Positions 21,531 to 33,589 are shown, counted from the stretch's first letter. The stretch is DNA of 64,000 nt from Clytia hemisphaerica (GCA_902728285.1 CACVBU010001377.1:726194-790193); one strand, 5' to 3'. A program made the numbers and translations. Notes: generated from the letters alone by a model not told the origin.

Positions 21531-22479
21531 CTGAATGATGTTTCATCATTGGCAAGTTCTTGCACATGCGTTGCTGTACGTTGGCAATCTCCTCCAATCT
21601 TTTGGTCAAAGCTTTAATTTCCTCCAAACTGAGATTTTGATGAAGTGACAACTGTTGAGCGAGTTCATCAATTTTTTGAGTTGTTGAAATTTGGAAATCT
21701 GTAACATCTTGAGATAATGATGCTTGTTGATTCTCAAGGGCTGTCTGCTTGTTTGCTAGGGTCGTATGTTTAGTATCTTGGGCCGTCTGTTTGGTAACCA
21801 GGGCCGTTTGTTGATCAGCTAGGGCCGTCTGTTGTTTAGAAAGTGTTTCTTGCTTTCTCTCTAGATACAAATACAAAGATTTGACAACATTCTCGTACTT
21901 TAGGTCCAATGACATTGTTTTCAGCTGCGTTGTGTCGTAAGTAAAGCCAAGATTGTTGATGATTTGCTCTCCTTCTATCCATTTCTGATTAAATTCTGTT
22001 TGATTGATTTTATCTGGATCTGTGTGGTGAATGTAATTTCGCCATTCTCTTGCACGAATTACAAATGCACCGATACTTAAGTCAGTTGCAGGTGGATTTT
22101 TGTTTCTCCATCCATTGAGAGGAGTAGGAAGGTCGGTAAAATTGATAATCAAAATACAGATGAGTGTGACATCAAATTGAGAAGAGTCGGTTGCGTTTCC
22201 AGTAGGAGGTAGTAATGCGTCCACCTGATCTTGTTGTAAAACTTTCTTTTTTCCGTTCTTTCCATTCGTCAACTTCTTTATCTTCTTTTGATGATTGGCA
22301 TCTGTCGAGAGTGCTTGATATAGTTTTTGAGGGTCTTGAGGTAGACCATTGTATGAAGGGTCATTTGAGAGGTTATGGAGTACATGAAGTAGAAATGACT
22401 TTAGAGGTCCATGAAGGAAGGTGGCAAGTCGTAACCAGAATTGGATTGCAGTGATTATAGCAGCGATCGTCAATGCCAT
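21531..22479 (-). CDS. NLR-like gene exon 1: DZIP3-like HEPN domain and coiled coil
   Basis: Starts at ATG 22477-22479, ends at donor GTAAGT (phase 1), 316 residues. Residues about 20-185 match the DZIP3-type HEPN domain: FDVTLICILIINFTDLP, then PLNGWRNKNPP, then RAREWRNYIHHTDPDKI. That last segment supplies the R-x4-H pair (Arg147, His152) that HEPN ribonucleases use. A strong coiled coil follows (about 205-305) with six heptads of the type KQQTALA. HEPN domains act in RNA cleavage or binding in many defence proteins. The phase joins it to the death-fold exon. A TTTATTCAG acceptor-like site 11 nt upstream of the ATG suggests a spliced 5' UTR. Confidence 0.88.
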
Positions 22480-24040
22480 GGCAACAACCTCTGAATAAAA
22501 GAATTTAGAATGATAACTTTAATCGTCACCCGTTTTTACTTGTTATAGAAGTAAATTTCTCCCTAGTTTGTTAGGATAAAGCACTTTTTTAAACGGAGAC
22601 ATAAGTTACGTGTATTTAAGTTTAGCCAAGGTTTTAAGCTAATACACCTTTTCGACCGTAGCCGCCAATTGCCGCGCGGGCATTTTTTATGTTCGCTTTA
22701 TCCCACTAAAACCGTCCCAGTCCTTTTTTCGCACCTATAGACAATAGAAAAATAGCTAGTAAAAGTAACTCGCGCAGCAAGTTGGCTGTTGGCTGATCAT
22801 ATTGAGCGTTTTGGCGTTACCACCCTCGAAACAGCGGGCGCCTTTATCATTCTGCAACTCTGTCCACCATTTTAAACGAGTTAACAATAGATCCAAAAGG
22901 GCGCCCTCGTCAAGGAAGATAATTTGCTTTGGTCTCCGGCTTCGGAGAGTAGTGTAATGTTTTCGATTGTTTTCGATGGAAAATGGTAAGAAACTTAAGT
23001 TTACAAATGTCATTTACTATTTGCTGGCTGATAGAATGGCAGGATCCTGGATGGCTTCCCTAATGACAATAATTGTTTTTACAACAGAGTCATTATGACT
23101 AAAAAGAATTTCAATTTTGATGACGTTAAAGTTAAGGCTTGGGGACACGATTTTTTCGTGTTGGTGCATTGCAATATGCTCCATCTCACCAATTTGAAAC
23201 GCTTTCTTGTGTCTCCACTCTATTTTTTATTTAATAACATTTGTGCTTCGGACAATGACAATTAAAATGACACAGAGAGAAACTTTGATAAACATTGCAA
23301 ATTTAGTGAAACACACACAAGAACTTTCTTTCTATGGAAGTGGTACGAATCGATACTTTTTCTCCAGACACCCTGTACAACAAAACATAACTTTCATTGT
23401 GAATACACCCTCTTTGTCTTTGGCGCGTCCTCCACATTTTTTATTCCCTACGACAGGCACATTGCGTCATTTTTCTTTGTTTTTAATAATTAGCCTTTTT
23501 ATCAATTTTTATAGCCATTCAATCATTTAGTTTTTTCAAATTTCAGAAGACGTGTAAAATTTGTTTTTATAACATTTACAGAGATGTGACCTGACAACAG
23601 CTGTTCATAATTTTCTTACGCGCATGGTAAACCTCTGAAGGCACTTTAAAATTATACATCTGAGGAAAATATTCCTCTCGCGGAAAATTCTACAACAAGA
23701 GTCTTGTTGTGCGCCGGAAAGTCAAAAACTGATACGGTGCCCTATTCGTAAACACGATCACGCAACTTTGTTGTCATTCCCAGTCCTTTTAAACGAACGC
23801 GGTCCTTACGATTTCGGGATTGCATATCTTTAAGTTGTTATGTTTTCACACATCACTTTAGAGCTTTTAGCGTGGTGTGCAGAAAACAATCACAATCTGA
23901 TCTAAGGTTACAGAGATGATGCTTCGAAGAAGACACTTGATAAGTGTCGAAATATTATACAAAAAGTGTTTGATTCCTTTCGACCTTAAGTTGTTGGTTT
24001 GTTTTACTGATTATTGTGTTGGTATATCAAATTTAAGATA
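22480..24040. other. Upstream flank of the NLR gene, no gene seen
   Basis: Holds a copy of the ACACCTTTTCGACCG to GCGCGGGCATTTTTT phrase (about 22642-22690) also seen at 6490-6530. A TTCGTGTTGGTGCATTGC repeat at 23155-23180 also occurs, inverted in part, at 7505-7560. No coding exon or core promoter could be supported. Confidence 0.35.
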
Positions 24041-24854
24041 TACAGCACCGGACCCCGAGAATGTAGTAAACCCCGAGAATGTAGGTTTCTCATTTCTTAG
24101 CTTTGTAGGCCTAACGATAGTTCAACTTCATAAAAAGTTGTTTCAGAGCATACTGTTACATATTACTCTTTTTTCTAGACTGATATGAAAATCTGAATCG
24201 AAGTTGAGATGATAGGGTATTGTTTGAAGATTGTCCATTTCAAGATTTATTGTTCCAAGTTAGATATTTTGACGAAAATGATTGACCTAGGTACTTTTTG
24301 GGGTTAGTTGACCTTCAATTTTGTGTCTCTTCTTTTCGTCCTTTCGTTTACTTTTCCTCATTTGTAGCACGATAAAATTAATATCTTTGTTAAATGTTTG
24401 TAAGAATACATTTCTAAATTATTTCACTTAGAGAACAAAGATTTCCGGTGAATACTGAACTTCCGCTCTAAAAAAACAATTTTTTTCACCTACATTCTGG
24501 GGGTTAAAAATCGTGAAAAAGTCCAATTTTCAGAATAACAAAATGCTCTTTAGAAAATGTTTCTAAAATTTGCTGTTATAATTAATCCAGTTTGAAAAAT
24601 ATCAACATTTTACTATTACTAGATTTAAAGCCATAAAACCAAACCTACATTCTGGGGGTTATAACGAAAATGGGATTCAACTTTAACGACCAAAAAAATT
24701 AGCCTATCTATCAAAAGTAATGAAACTAACCCCTGGGAAAGGATTTTGGGAGTTCAAAATTTCGTTGAAAACATTCAATGTTTTTTAAAATGCAAATCTA
24801 CAACTTTCAGGTCTGATTCAAATTTCACCTACATTCTCGGGGTCAGGTGCTGTA
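24041..24854. mobile_element. TACAGCACC element, 814 bp
   Basis: Ends TACAGCACCGGACCCCGAGA and the near-exact reverse complement (TCTCGGGGTC then AGGTGCTGTA). Sub-terminal copies of CCTACATTCTGGGGGTTA occur inside. The flanks carry TA. No transposase is present. Confidence 0.75.
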
Positions 24855-24949
24855 TATTTTTATTAGTAGTGGTGCTATGTTGTATCGTGTGCATTAGCTT
24901 GTGCAAAGTGGCAAACTGGTGTTCTATTATAAACCTCCCACTTAGAATT

Positions 24950-25310
24950 TCCATTTAGGGTTCCCACCTAAGGTTCCCACTTAGGGTTCCAACTTTTAGA
25001 GTTTCTACTTAGGGTTCCACTTAGATTCCCACTTAGGGTTCCACCAACCTTGGTTCCCACTTACGGCTCCACTTAGGTTCTCACTTAGGGTTCTCACTTA
25101 GGGCTCCCACTAAGGGCTCCCACTTTAGGGCTTTCACTTTAGGGCTTTCACTTTAGGGCCCCCACTTAGGGTTTCCACTTTAGGGCTCCCAATTAGGTTC
25201 CCACTTGAGGTTCCCAATTTGGTTCCCACTTAGGGCTCCCACTTAGGGTTCCCACTTAGGTTTCCCACTTAGGGCTCCCACTTGAGGTTCCAATTTGGTT
25301 CCCACTTTTC
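24950..25310. repeat. Minisatellite of CCCACTTAGGGTT-type units
   Basis: About 28 irregular units of 10-14 bp built on CCCACTTAGGG(TT/CT/CC). TTAGGG is present, but spacing and interruptions rule out a telomeric array. Confidence 0.9.
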
Positions 25311-25344
25311 CAGTATGCCAAATGGAACCTTAAATAATAACCCT

Positions 25345-25760
25345 AAATTTATCCCTGGATATTTATCTCGAGATAAATATCCAGGGATAAATTTATCTCA
25401 AGATAAATATTCAGGGATAAATTTATCTCAAGATGAATATCCAGGGATAAATCTATCTGAAGATACATATCCAGGGATAAGATAAATATTCAGGGATAGA
25501 TTTATCTCAAGATAAATATTCAGGGATAAATTTATCTCGAGATAAATATTCTGGGATAAATTATCTCGAGATAAATATCCAGGGATAAATTTATCTCAAG
25601 ATAAATATTCAGGGATAAATTTATCTCAAGATAAATATTCAGGGAAAAATTTATCTCAAGATAAATATTCAGGGATATATTTATCTCGAGATAAATATCC
25701 AGGGATATATTTATCTCGAGATAAATATCCAGGGATAAATTTATCTTGAGATGTAATTAT
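25345..25760. repeat. 30-bp self-complementary minisatellite
   Basis: About 13 copies of a unit of about 30 bp formed from CAGGGATAAATTTATCT and CGAGATAAATATC. Each unit contains the palindromes AAATTT and CTCGAG or CTCAAG, so single strands can fold at every repeat. Copies differ by a few substitutions and one or two deletions. Confidence 0.95.
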
Positions 25761-26092
25761 TTTGAGATAAACACGGAGATAAACATCCAGGGACAAAATC
25801 TTTTTGAGTTAAATCAGATTTCTTAAGATAATTTGATTATTATCTCCTGATAATATGATGGCACTAACAGACTTCCGTAGAATGTTCATCTATAAAAGGC
25901 TATCAAAACAGTGCTATGACTAGTTGTGTGCTGCCCCTTGTTTATAAATTAATACTCTGATATTGTTCGCAAGCTCTTGTTTACTTTGTATGATCGGAAA
26001 AACTAATTACCGAAAGATATGTGGCCGTCTCAAGAGTTATTGATTTCATTCTTATAAAGTAGTTGCTTATGAGAAAAATAAATATGCTCATA

Positions 26093-26534
26093 CATAGCGT
26101 CAGCCTGGGTTTAGGTCCCAGGCAAAAATTAGCCCCCCCCCCTGAGTTTTAAGTCCACCCAAAGATTTATGAATTTTTTGTCAGCCCCCAGGACTTTTGA
26201 CCCTAGACACTTTCAAAAAATTGATCCAGTAAAAAAGGGTTTTCCAATGTAATTTGCATTCAGTTCTAAGTTTAAGATAAGATATTTTGCACACTTTTTA
26301 TAAAAATATTGCGGCGCAGGCAAAAATTTTTCAGATTCATGAGCTTCAATTTGGGTAATTGAAGTCAACTATTAAGCTGAATTATTTTAGCACCCATGTT
26401 AAGTGATGAGATTTCAGCTCCCCCCAATTACATAGGTCCCCCCAAAAAAATGGTGTACTTCCAGCCCCCTCCTTTTTTGGGAAAAATTTAGGGTGTAACC
26501 CCCCCCCCCAACTAGCAGGGGGGCTGACGCTATG
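26093..26534. mobile_element. CATAGCGTCAGCC element, 442 bp, 5-bp target duplication
   Basis: Left end CATAGCGTCAGCC, right end GGCTGACGCTATG, with TCATA directly repeated on both sides (26088-26092 and 26535-26539). The interior alternates C-runs with AT-rich DNA. Non-autonomous. Confidence 0.85.
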
Positions 26535-26579
26535 TCATATTGTGTAATTTCCATCGTCTATAAATTAATATGCTGACAT

Positions 26580-26957
26580 CCCGGGGGGGCACTTAAGGTA
26601 AATGACCTACCAGACGTTCGGCCCTTAAGGGTAGGTTTTTCATAGTTCAGCTAGTGCACTGTAAGGGTAGGAAATTACAAAACTGCACCTGAACTGCACT
26701 GTAAGGGTAGGAAATTGTGATAAAAGGCCAATTTTTTGGTAAAATTGGCACAAAATTGGTCAATTTTGGAGGAAAAATTCCACATTTTCTTGGAAAATTG
26801 CAAAAAATTTTCGCCCTTGCGGGCGAAAAATTTTGAAAAAGTGCACTGTAAGGGTATGATTTTTCATGGTAATTCACTGCACTGTAAGGGTCCAATTTTA
26901 GAAGCCAAATTTTGGGCTGAACGTATGGTCGTTTTCAGATCGAGTGCCCCCCCCGGG
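26580..26957. mobile_element. hAT-like G-run element, 378 bp, 8-bp target duplication
   Basis: Inverted ends CCCGGGGGGGCACT and AGTGCCCCCCCCGGG. The target site GCTGACAT is exactly duplicated (26572-26579 and 26958-26965). An 8-bp duplication is typical of hAT elements. The interior repeats GTGCACTGTAAGGGT. It is the complete copy of the family seen truncated at 792. Confidence 0.85.
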
Positions 26958-27037
26958 GCTGACATTGTTCGCAATCCCTTGTTTACTTAGGTATATGGCC
27001 GTCTATATGAAGAGGTTGATTTGATTCTTATAAAGTA

Positions 27038-27342
27038 CAATCATGGTCATAATATTTGAGAAAAAAGGGAAATTCTCACGAAATCTTATAGCCACAATCG
27101 ATTTGGAAGCGTTCTAACTTGTTGGAAGGGTAAAGTTTTAGGACCTTAGAATCTGAGGTTCCAAAACTTCAAAAATTGTCCAATAAGGCTCATAATATAG
27201 CCTGGAAGTCTATAAACCCGAGCCAAATTGAAAAATCCGATTGAATTTAAGAGATGGCCCAAAATCGACTTTCTCGCCCGAACTCCAAATTTCTAAAAAC
27301 GAGGAAATAAGCTTAATTCTCAATAGATTTTGACCATGATTG
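27038..27342. mobile_element. MITE with CAATCATGGTCA ends, TA target
   Basis: Left end CAATCATGGTCATAATATTT, right end ATTTTGACCATGATTG, flanked by TA on both sides. Copy A of the surrounding satellite shows the empty site (AAAGTAGTTGC). 305 bp. Confidence 0.85.
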
Positions 27343-27559
27343 TAGTTGCTTATAACAAAAATAAATATGTTCATATTGTGCGCTGCCCCTTGTCTATAAA
27401 TTATTATTCTGATATTGTTCGCAATCCCTTGTTTACTTTGTATGAACGAAAGAACTAATTACCGAAAGGTATATCCGTATATGGCCGTCTACGAAGGGTT
27501 ATTAATTCCATTCTTATATATAGTTGCTCCTTGATATGTTATGCTTCCTGATTTTTACG

Positions 27560-28688
27560 ATAAATTCGACAAAAAGACTGAAATATTTCTCTACTAACAC
27601 ATTAATAACCAATTCATGGAAGAAAATTTATTCATACTTTCACGCATAATTATCTCCCCTTTCGCAAAACAAAAGGTATCGTTCCGTCACATCTCTTATC
27701 AATCAAAATTTCAACAAAAGGGGAAAGAATTTTTTAATGGATTTTAATTTTAATAACCAGTTTAACATGTATGGTTAGAACAAAAGAAAATAGCCATTGT
27801 GAGTCTTTCTAACTGTCATATAGCTATAAGAATTTCGCCATGATTACAAAAGCTTAAAGTAGCAAAATATTACTAATTTTTATTTATTGCTTTTTTATAA
27901 GAACAATTCGAAAAATACAGGAGAAGCCAAGCCCCAATGAAAATTGATGGTTTTTATTAGAAAAAGGATACATTTTTCGCACTAATTCTGACTAAAATTT
28001 TGATAAAAACCTGATAAAAATGTTGCCGTTTAAGCCAATCTAGAAGAGCCAATTTTCAAAAATGTTCTGGTCCGTCGGCCCAAACAAGGTGGGCCTTCCT
28101 TAGATACTTTATAGAGCAAATTTAGTTTTGCATGGTACCCTCCTCCAAATCCTAGATCCAAATGAAATGAATGAAATATGGATATCCATTTGGCTGGTCG
28201 TCTCAATTTCTCGATGTTACTTCACATGAAAAGAAAAATAACAAAATAGCGAAAGACAGGTTAATATCCCTAGACTAGCAAACTAGTCTGTTAATTAATC
28301 ATGTCAGAGGGCGGAAAAATAAAGGCGGCGAGCGTTTGCTAATATAGGAGCTGAGTAGGAGAACGAGCAAAAGTTGGTGAGAGGCTGCTGATTAACAACT
28401 TTCAGCCTTTGCCGCTGACAAAATTTCCTACGCTTACCTAATTCCAACCCGACTGGTGTGCCAGTCTAAATATCCCGAGTTATTTTGGAAAATTAATAGC
28501 TGCTATTTTTATTTAACCCTAGCACGTCACACACTGAGCATGCGTACTAAAATCCCTCGGAGGCCCTTTTTTTACAAAACTTCTTTTCGCTCTCTACTCC
28601 TTCGCGTGTTCAAATTACGCGACTGCTTAGTGATGGGAAAAACGTAGTTTATGTATTTATATATCTACTTCGGTTTTGGTTATTCGAT
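27560..28688. other. intergenic, nothing recognised
   Basis: AT-rich DNA with no frame, RNA gene or repeat that could be supported. Confidence 0.4.
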
Positions 28689-28788
28689 GTGGGATACGGG
28701 ATATACAGGGTCAGTAAAACCGTATTGGTGGCGAGGCTTGCTGAGTCCCAATACGGTTTTACTGATCCCTGTATATCCCGTATCCCAC
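28689..28788. repeat. 100-bp near-perfect hairpin
   Basis: GTGGGATACGGGATATACAG and TCAGTAAAACCGTATTG in the left arm are mirrored by their reverse complements in the right arm, leaving a loop of about 20 nt. The arms have almost no mismatches, consistent with a very short MITE or a palindrome of recent origin. Confidence 0.85.
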
Positions 28789-29120
28789 CTCGAGACGACC
28801 GTGCAATGGATTTATCCCGTTGAAGTCCCTTGCATCTTTTCCAAAACCACGAAAAAATTTCAGAACTATCCATCAAGTAGATACTTACATCAAAGAGCTA
28901 CTAAGTAAATCAAACAGTGAAAGTGGGATCCGTGAAAGTTGCATTTTATAACATCGCAATTAAAACTCGTGCTGTATCCATATAAACTCAAGAAAAGTAA
29001 AAATCAAAATAACTTTGAAGATTTTCTGTCTCTTGACTTTCTCAACCCCGACCATTTCAATTTCGATTTCAATTCTTTTCAAAACAAAACATTCGAATCT
29101 TGATCAAAACATTCGAAACC

Positions 29121-29474
29121 CGGGGGGGGGGGTACTAGGTTTGCGAGGTGACGGGTATGTCCGAGCCGAAAATCGAAAATCGACCCTTTGAGAGACAAAA
29201 TTTTGGTGATTTTGGGACCCTTTGAGAGACTTTTTCCAAAATTTTGGTCCGTTTTTTCCAAATTTTGGTTTGATTGTCACCAAATTTTGGTCAAAGTTTT
29301 TGAATTCGTGACCCTTTGAGAGAGAAATTTTTGATTTTCGTGATTTTGGGACCCTTTCAGAGACTAACTTTTGAATTTGTACCCCTTTGAGAGACTTTTG
29401 AGGAATGAGAAAAGGTAGCCTTATGGCTCGCACATACCCGGCACCCATTTTGCCTAAGTACCCCCCCCCCCCGG
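29121..29474. mobile_element. C-run element with CGGGGGGGGGGTACT ends
   Basis: Left end CGGGGGGGGGGTACTAGG and right end AAGTACCCCCCCCCCCCG are inverted. The interior repeats CCTTTGAGAGAC six times. Its right end (GCACATACCCG, TTTTGCCTAAGTACC) is the parent of the fragments at 14920 and 33895. Confidence 0.75.
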
Positions 29475-29607
29475 ATTTGAAAGCACATTCGTCAATATGC
29501 AATGTCTTCTTTTTTTTCTCACTCGAACGTGAGGGAGACAGATACGGTTTATATCCCACCTCCACGTGATGTCTTTTGACCAATAAAATCGTTAGAATCT
29601 TACTGTT

Positions 29608-29946
29608 GCAGGATAAATGCTTTTTTTTATAAGAATACACTTTATAAGAATGTCCATGATGAAAATGGCCAAAAAACTAAGAATATGCTAAAAATATCAC
29701 CATCATGGAATTTTGCTACTAAAGCTAAGAATGCCATTTTAAGAGCATTTTCAAGTTAGGCTCACTCCTTTTACAAAAGTGCCATTTTATGCTTGAGACG
29801 TATATACTAAATGTTAAATCTAGTATGAATTAGGATCCTAACCTAAGAATGTGCTGTAAGAATATTTTAGGATGATTTTCCCCAAAAAGTTAAGAATATC
29901 CATGATGAAATGGATTTACACCATTCTTTAAAAAAAAAGCGTGTAT
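29608..29946. mobile_element. TTATAAGAATA MITE, copy 2
   Basis: Ordered word match with 7836-8180 (ACTTTATAAGAATGTCC, ACCATCATGGAATTTT, AGTTAAGAATATCCATG). T-run left end and A-run right end ending in GCGTGT. Confidence 0.65.
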
Positions 29947-32064
29947 CCTATTCCTCGTCCTATTCCTTGTAAGCTTGGGAGAACAGATCAAAATTTTAAT
30001 TCTGAAAATTGTGGAAACAGACCAAATTTTCTAGGGAAGATACTTTGAGATTAAAAATTTAGGTTTTGAGGACTTTGAAATTTTTGGCAAACAGATCAAA
30101 TTTTCCAAAAGGGCTATGCCTGGGAAACAGATGTTTAAAAAATAGTCCTTGCTGGATGCTTTTGTAGATTTTACCCAGGGGGCACTCGATATCGAGCGAC
30201 GGCATGTGCTGAGTGTATTTTACAGACCGTTTCTGACTCTTAGTCTTACAGTGCAGTTTGATTTCATATCTTATTTTGCTGAAGCAACCTGAAAAAGAGC
30301 CTAAGATGTCTACACAATGTGCAAAACAATTCAAAATGGATGCAAGCCAAAACTATAAAGATATATCAGACACCAGTCACCAAACACACCCTTGCAGTGT
30401 ACCCGTGTAGTGCAAAAAAGTAAATAATAAAAAAGTACACTGTTACAGTGCCTTTCGAGGGTCTTGAAAAACCTACCCTACACGCCATCTCCCCCCGGCA
30501 GTTTTTACAATTGCAGAATTTTTAAGTTTCAAACTATATACCAAACAAACTATTGAAGTGAGACATTTTCCCATTTACTACTTTCATTTTATCCCGGCGT
30601 GGCTAAGATATTCTCGCCTTGTCACTGAGGCGTAGATGTTTTTTTTCTCACAAGCAATCCCTATCTGCTCCTATGTACTTGTTCATAAAATAATGTGAAT
30701 TACAATTTAAGTACCTGAGAAGCTGGCGTAACCAAAAATTTTCTTCAGAAATCTTTCTCCTCACAAAAAAACTAAAAATACGATATGATTAGTACACTCA
30801 CTACAACAAAATTCACCTTTTGTCATCTTTCATCGAAAAACACATAAACGCGCTCTATTCTACTAAGTAATTTGATATACCATTATTTTCTCTCTTGCAT
30901 ACCTAAACATCTTTTTATAAGCAGTTAGTATGCTAATGCTCTCTCGTAAAGTAATCACATTTTTAGACCATCTAAACATGACAAACGATACTCCTTGAGC
31001 TAATAAGCATCAATATGGTATAATGTCAGTGTTGATCAAAGCTAAATTTGCAGAAAATGAGCTAGAATGCTCTAAGCCATCCCAACCCGAAAATTGTAGT
31101 TACTTGTGAAGAAAATGTGTACTTATGTTTTTGTTTAGGCAATGTTATCTGTTTATTCGCGTTTAGAAAAAAGATGAGCATCGTGTACTAAAGTTCCTCC
31201 GGCCACACCTTTATAGCAACCACCAAGCGCCCTTTTAACGCCCAATTGCGCCTTCCAAGCTCCACTGGGCAGCAACTTAGCAATTGCTGTCCAGCCTTCC
31301 TAAACTTCAGTGTTGTTTCGGCAGCGATCGATAGCGAACCGGCTCAAGACATAGGGTTGTAAGTATCATTTTATTTATACAGAAGCAGCCGGTGGAGAGA
31401 TTTTTAAAAATATGTGTTCTTATCTTCTAGGAGATCAAATGTTATGACCTTTCAATTTTTTATACAAATGATGTGTTCTAATAAAATCTAGAAAAACAGT
31501 TTGCCAAGATAAACTTGTAAGATATTCGTTTTTCTCCATGAAAGATGTGTTCTGAAAATTTCTAGGGTTAGAATTACATCAATTTTCTCTTGATTATACC
31601 CCTGTCTCTTCAAAAGATGTGTTCTAAAGCAAGAACACGTTAGATGACCTTGGATTATACCCCAGTTTCGCCAAAACGGCCAGAACACATCTTCATTTCT
31701 AGCTGATCAATTTTCGAATATCTGATCTGAACAGATGAAAATTTCTAGGTGAAATATGCTCTCAGAACACATCGGAAAAAAGGTCGCCTCACCAGCTGCT
31801 TTCGTTTATATTCAGCGTTGTAGAGAGATGTCATTTTTAAATAATCAGATAATAATATGATAATAGTCTCACATCACTGCATTTGCCCCCCCCCTCCAAA
31901 AGTTGTTAGCTTTGAAAAATATTGTAGTAATAGCTTCATTTTTAACATAATCCTTTAATTAGATGCGCGTTTTCCAGCAATCTAGACACCTTAAATTGCG
32001 AAATGTTTGGCATATTTGGGTTATGTTTTCAAGACGACGAGAATAAAAATATCATGGTTATGGT
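29947..32064. other. intergenic, short degenerate repeats only
   Basis: No gene supported. Between 31400 and 31770 the word GATGTGTTCT and its reverse complement recur at irregular spacing, usually followed by TTTCTAG. The rest is unannotated AT-rich DNA. Confidence 0.35.
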
Positions 32065-32365
32065 CAGGTAGGAAATCCTACCTATTTCACGTGACATTAC
32101 AATAGAATTTCAGCGCTTTACCAATCAGAAGCTTCGCGAGTTTTCATCTGGTAGTTGTCATCGGGTTGAAAGGGTTGAAGGTTGTCGTCTGATAGTACAG
32201 GCAAGCCATCGAGCCTTTCGGGCTTTATAAGTCTATGTCTAGCCCTTCGGTACTCTAGCAAGCTAGACGACAAATTAAGACATAGTAGAAATAAACAAAA
32301 AGTAAAGGAGGGATACCGGGGAGGGATATTAGTCAATTTTATACAAACTAAATCCCGTAACAATT
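32065..32365. repeat. AGGTAGGAAATCCTACCTA repeat, copy 1
   Basis: Begins with the palindrome TAGGTAGGAAATCCTACCTA, then CACGTGACATTAC, ATAGAATTTCAGCGCTT and ACCAATCAGAAGCTTCG. Copy 2 at 33590-33790 has the same order with mismatches. The two copies flank the exonuclease exon. Confidence 0.7.
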
Positions 32366-33294
32366 AGCCATCGTCTCGGAAGAGGACTGGGCCCGAATTT
32401 GCGGACGTTTTCACAGTTTCACTTTCGTTTTCGGCTATACGACAGCGTTTTTAAGCAGAAATCAGAGGAAATCTGTGAAATTATGGCAGGGAATGCTAAC
32501 CTATTTTTCCAGTGTTTCTCAAGATTTGAGCAAGATTATTGTTCTACAAAGTTCATAAAGGCCTAATAGTTTCAGATTAGTATGATTTCATCAGAAAAAA
32601 CATTTACACCAAAGCTCCTTATTGATATGTGAAGGCTACCAAAAATAGCAATGTCCTCCATCAGAACAACTTTAACATAAGGGACAAGGACAGTCGAGAA
32701 GTCTACTTTGTTGAAAATTTGCACAAAATACTTAGAGAAAATGGTACTATGGAAGCCCATTCTATACTCCTAAATGATAGTTGAAAGATCAGCAGTTGAG
32801 AGTGTTGATTAAAATAGAACTCAAAGCACACAATAAAGTATACATATATATTTGTCCAGAAAGAACTGGCATGTTGTTTGCTTTGTTATGGTGTTTAAAA
32901 ATATGTACTTAATCAGTCCTAAAAAAATACAAATTCGAATATAATGAGGGCAATGAGTCTGGTTAAATGTTACTATATTTACAAGAAAGGATTACTGAAA
33001 AAATACTACTGTATGGATCCAAAAAATATATACAATTTGATTGGTTAAAAAGAGTTCAATATATCTTGTAAAAATATAAATTGAAGAAAAGATGTCGTTG
33101 CATTGTAGCGGTAGCAGCAATCTAACGTCAATTTGCTACAAAAGTGCCCTGCGCTTCCGACACAATAAGTTTACTTAAAAATATAATGCAAAAAAAAATT
33201 TGGAACTCATAAAATATTTCTTGTATTGTACTCGCAACTGTCTGATAACTATTATATATGTTAATTATCCCCATATCTTGACAGAGGGAGGTCA

Positions 33295-33436
33295 CGATTC
33301 ATGCGAAGACGCCAGATCGTGTATGGAACTGATGAAATACAAATTCAACGAAGACGCGAAAGCCGCCAATCGTGGTTCTCACAAACATATCTCTTCCTCG
33401 TCTTTCTACACCAAAGCTCCATTGATGAAATTCTGA
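33295..33436 (+). CDS. Orphan last exon of a REXO-type RNA exonuclease
   Basis: A pyrimidine-rich acceptor (CCCCATATCTTGACAG) precedes a phase-1 frame ending in TGA at 33436. It encodes GGHDSCEDARSCMELMKYKF then NEDAKAANRG, which is the Exo III motif (H-D-S-x-E-D-A-x-x-C-M-x-L) of DEDDh 3'-5' RNA exonucleases of the REX1/REXO group, with His and Asp (H-x4-D) in place. No upstream exon with Exo I or II motifs was found within several kb. This is either the end of a gene with a long intron or a duplicated fragment. Confidence 0.7.
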
Positions 33437-33589
33437 AGTGTTTTACAGTATGATAGAAAGTACATTGTTTGTCGAGGTTTGTATACGGTGTTACGTTCAG
33501 TTTTGTGATACAGTTAGTATGGGTATCGTCACAGATTTATAAAGCTCAAAGAACTGTAGATGCCATGCTTTGGCTGAAAAGTGTGCCGA

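Larger units (their letters stand above)
25916..27560. repeat. Three-copy 190-bp tandem repeat interrupted by three nested elements
   Basis: Copy A (about 25925-26092) and copy C (about 27346-27540) share GTGCGCTGCCCCTTGT, ATATTGTTCGCAA, CTTGTTTACTTTGTATGA, AACTAATTACCGAAAG, TATGGCCGTCT and ATTCTTATAAAGTAGTTGC in order. Copy B lies between them, split by elements at 26580-26957 and 27038-27342; a third element (26093-26534) separates A from B. Uninterrupted copies show the empty target sites. Confidence 0.8.

Noticed and set aside
24950..25310. TTAGGG repeats as interstitial telomere
   Set aside because: TTAGGG occurs only as part of irregular 10-14 bp units with CCCAC and CTCCCAC; no pure TTAGGG run exists.
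26647..26990. Opposite-strand frames of about 82 codons in the G-run element
   Set aside because: They lie within a non-autonomous transposon and consist of its internal repeated words.
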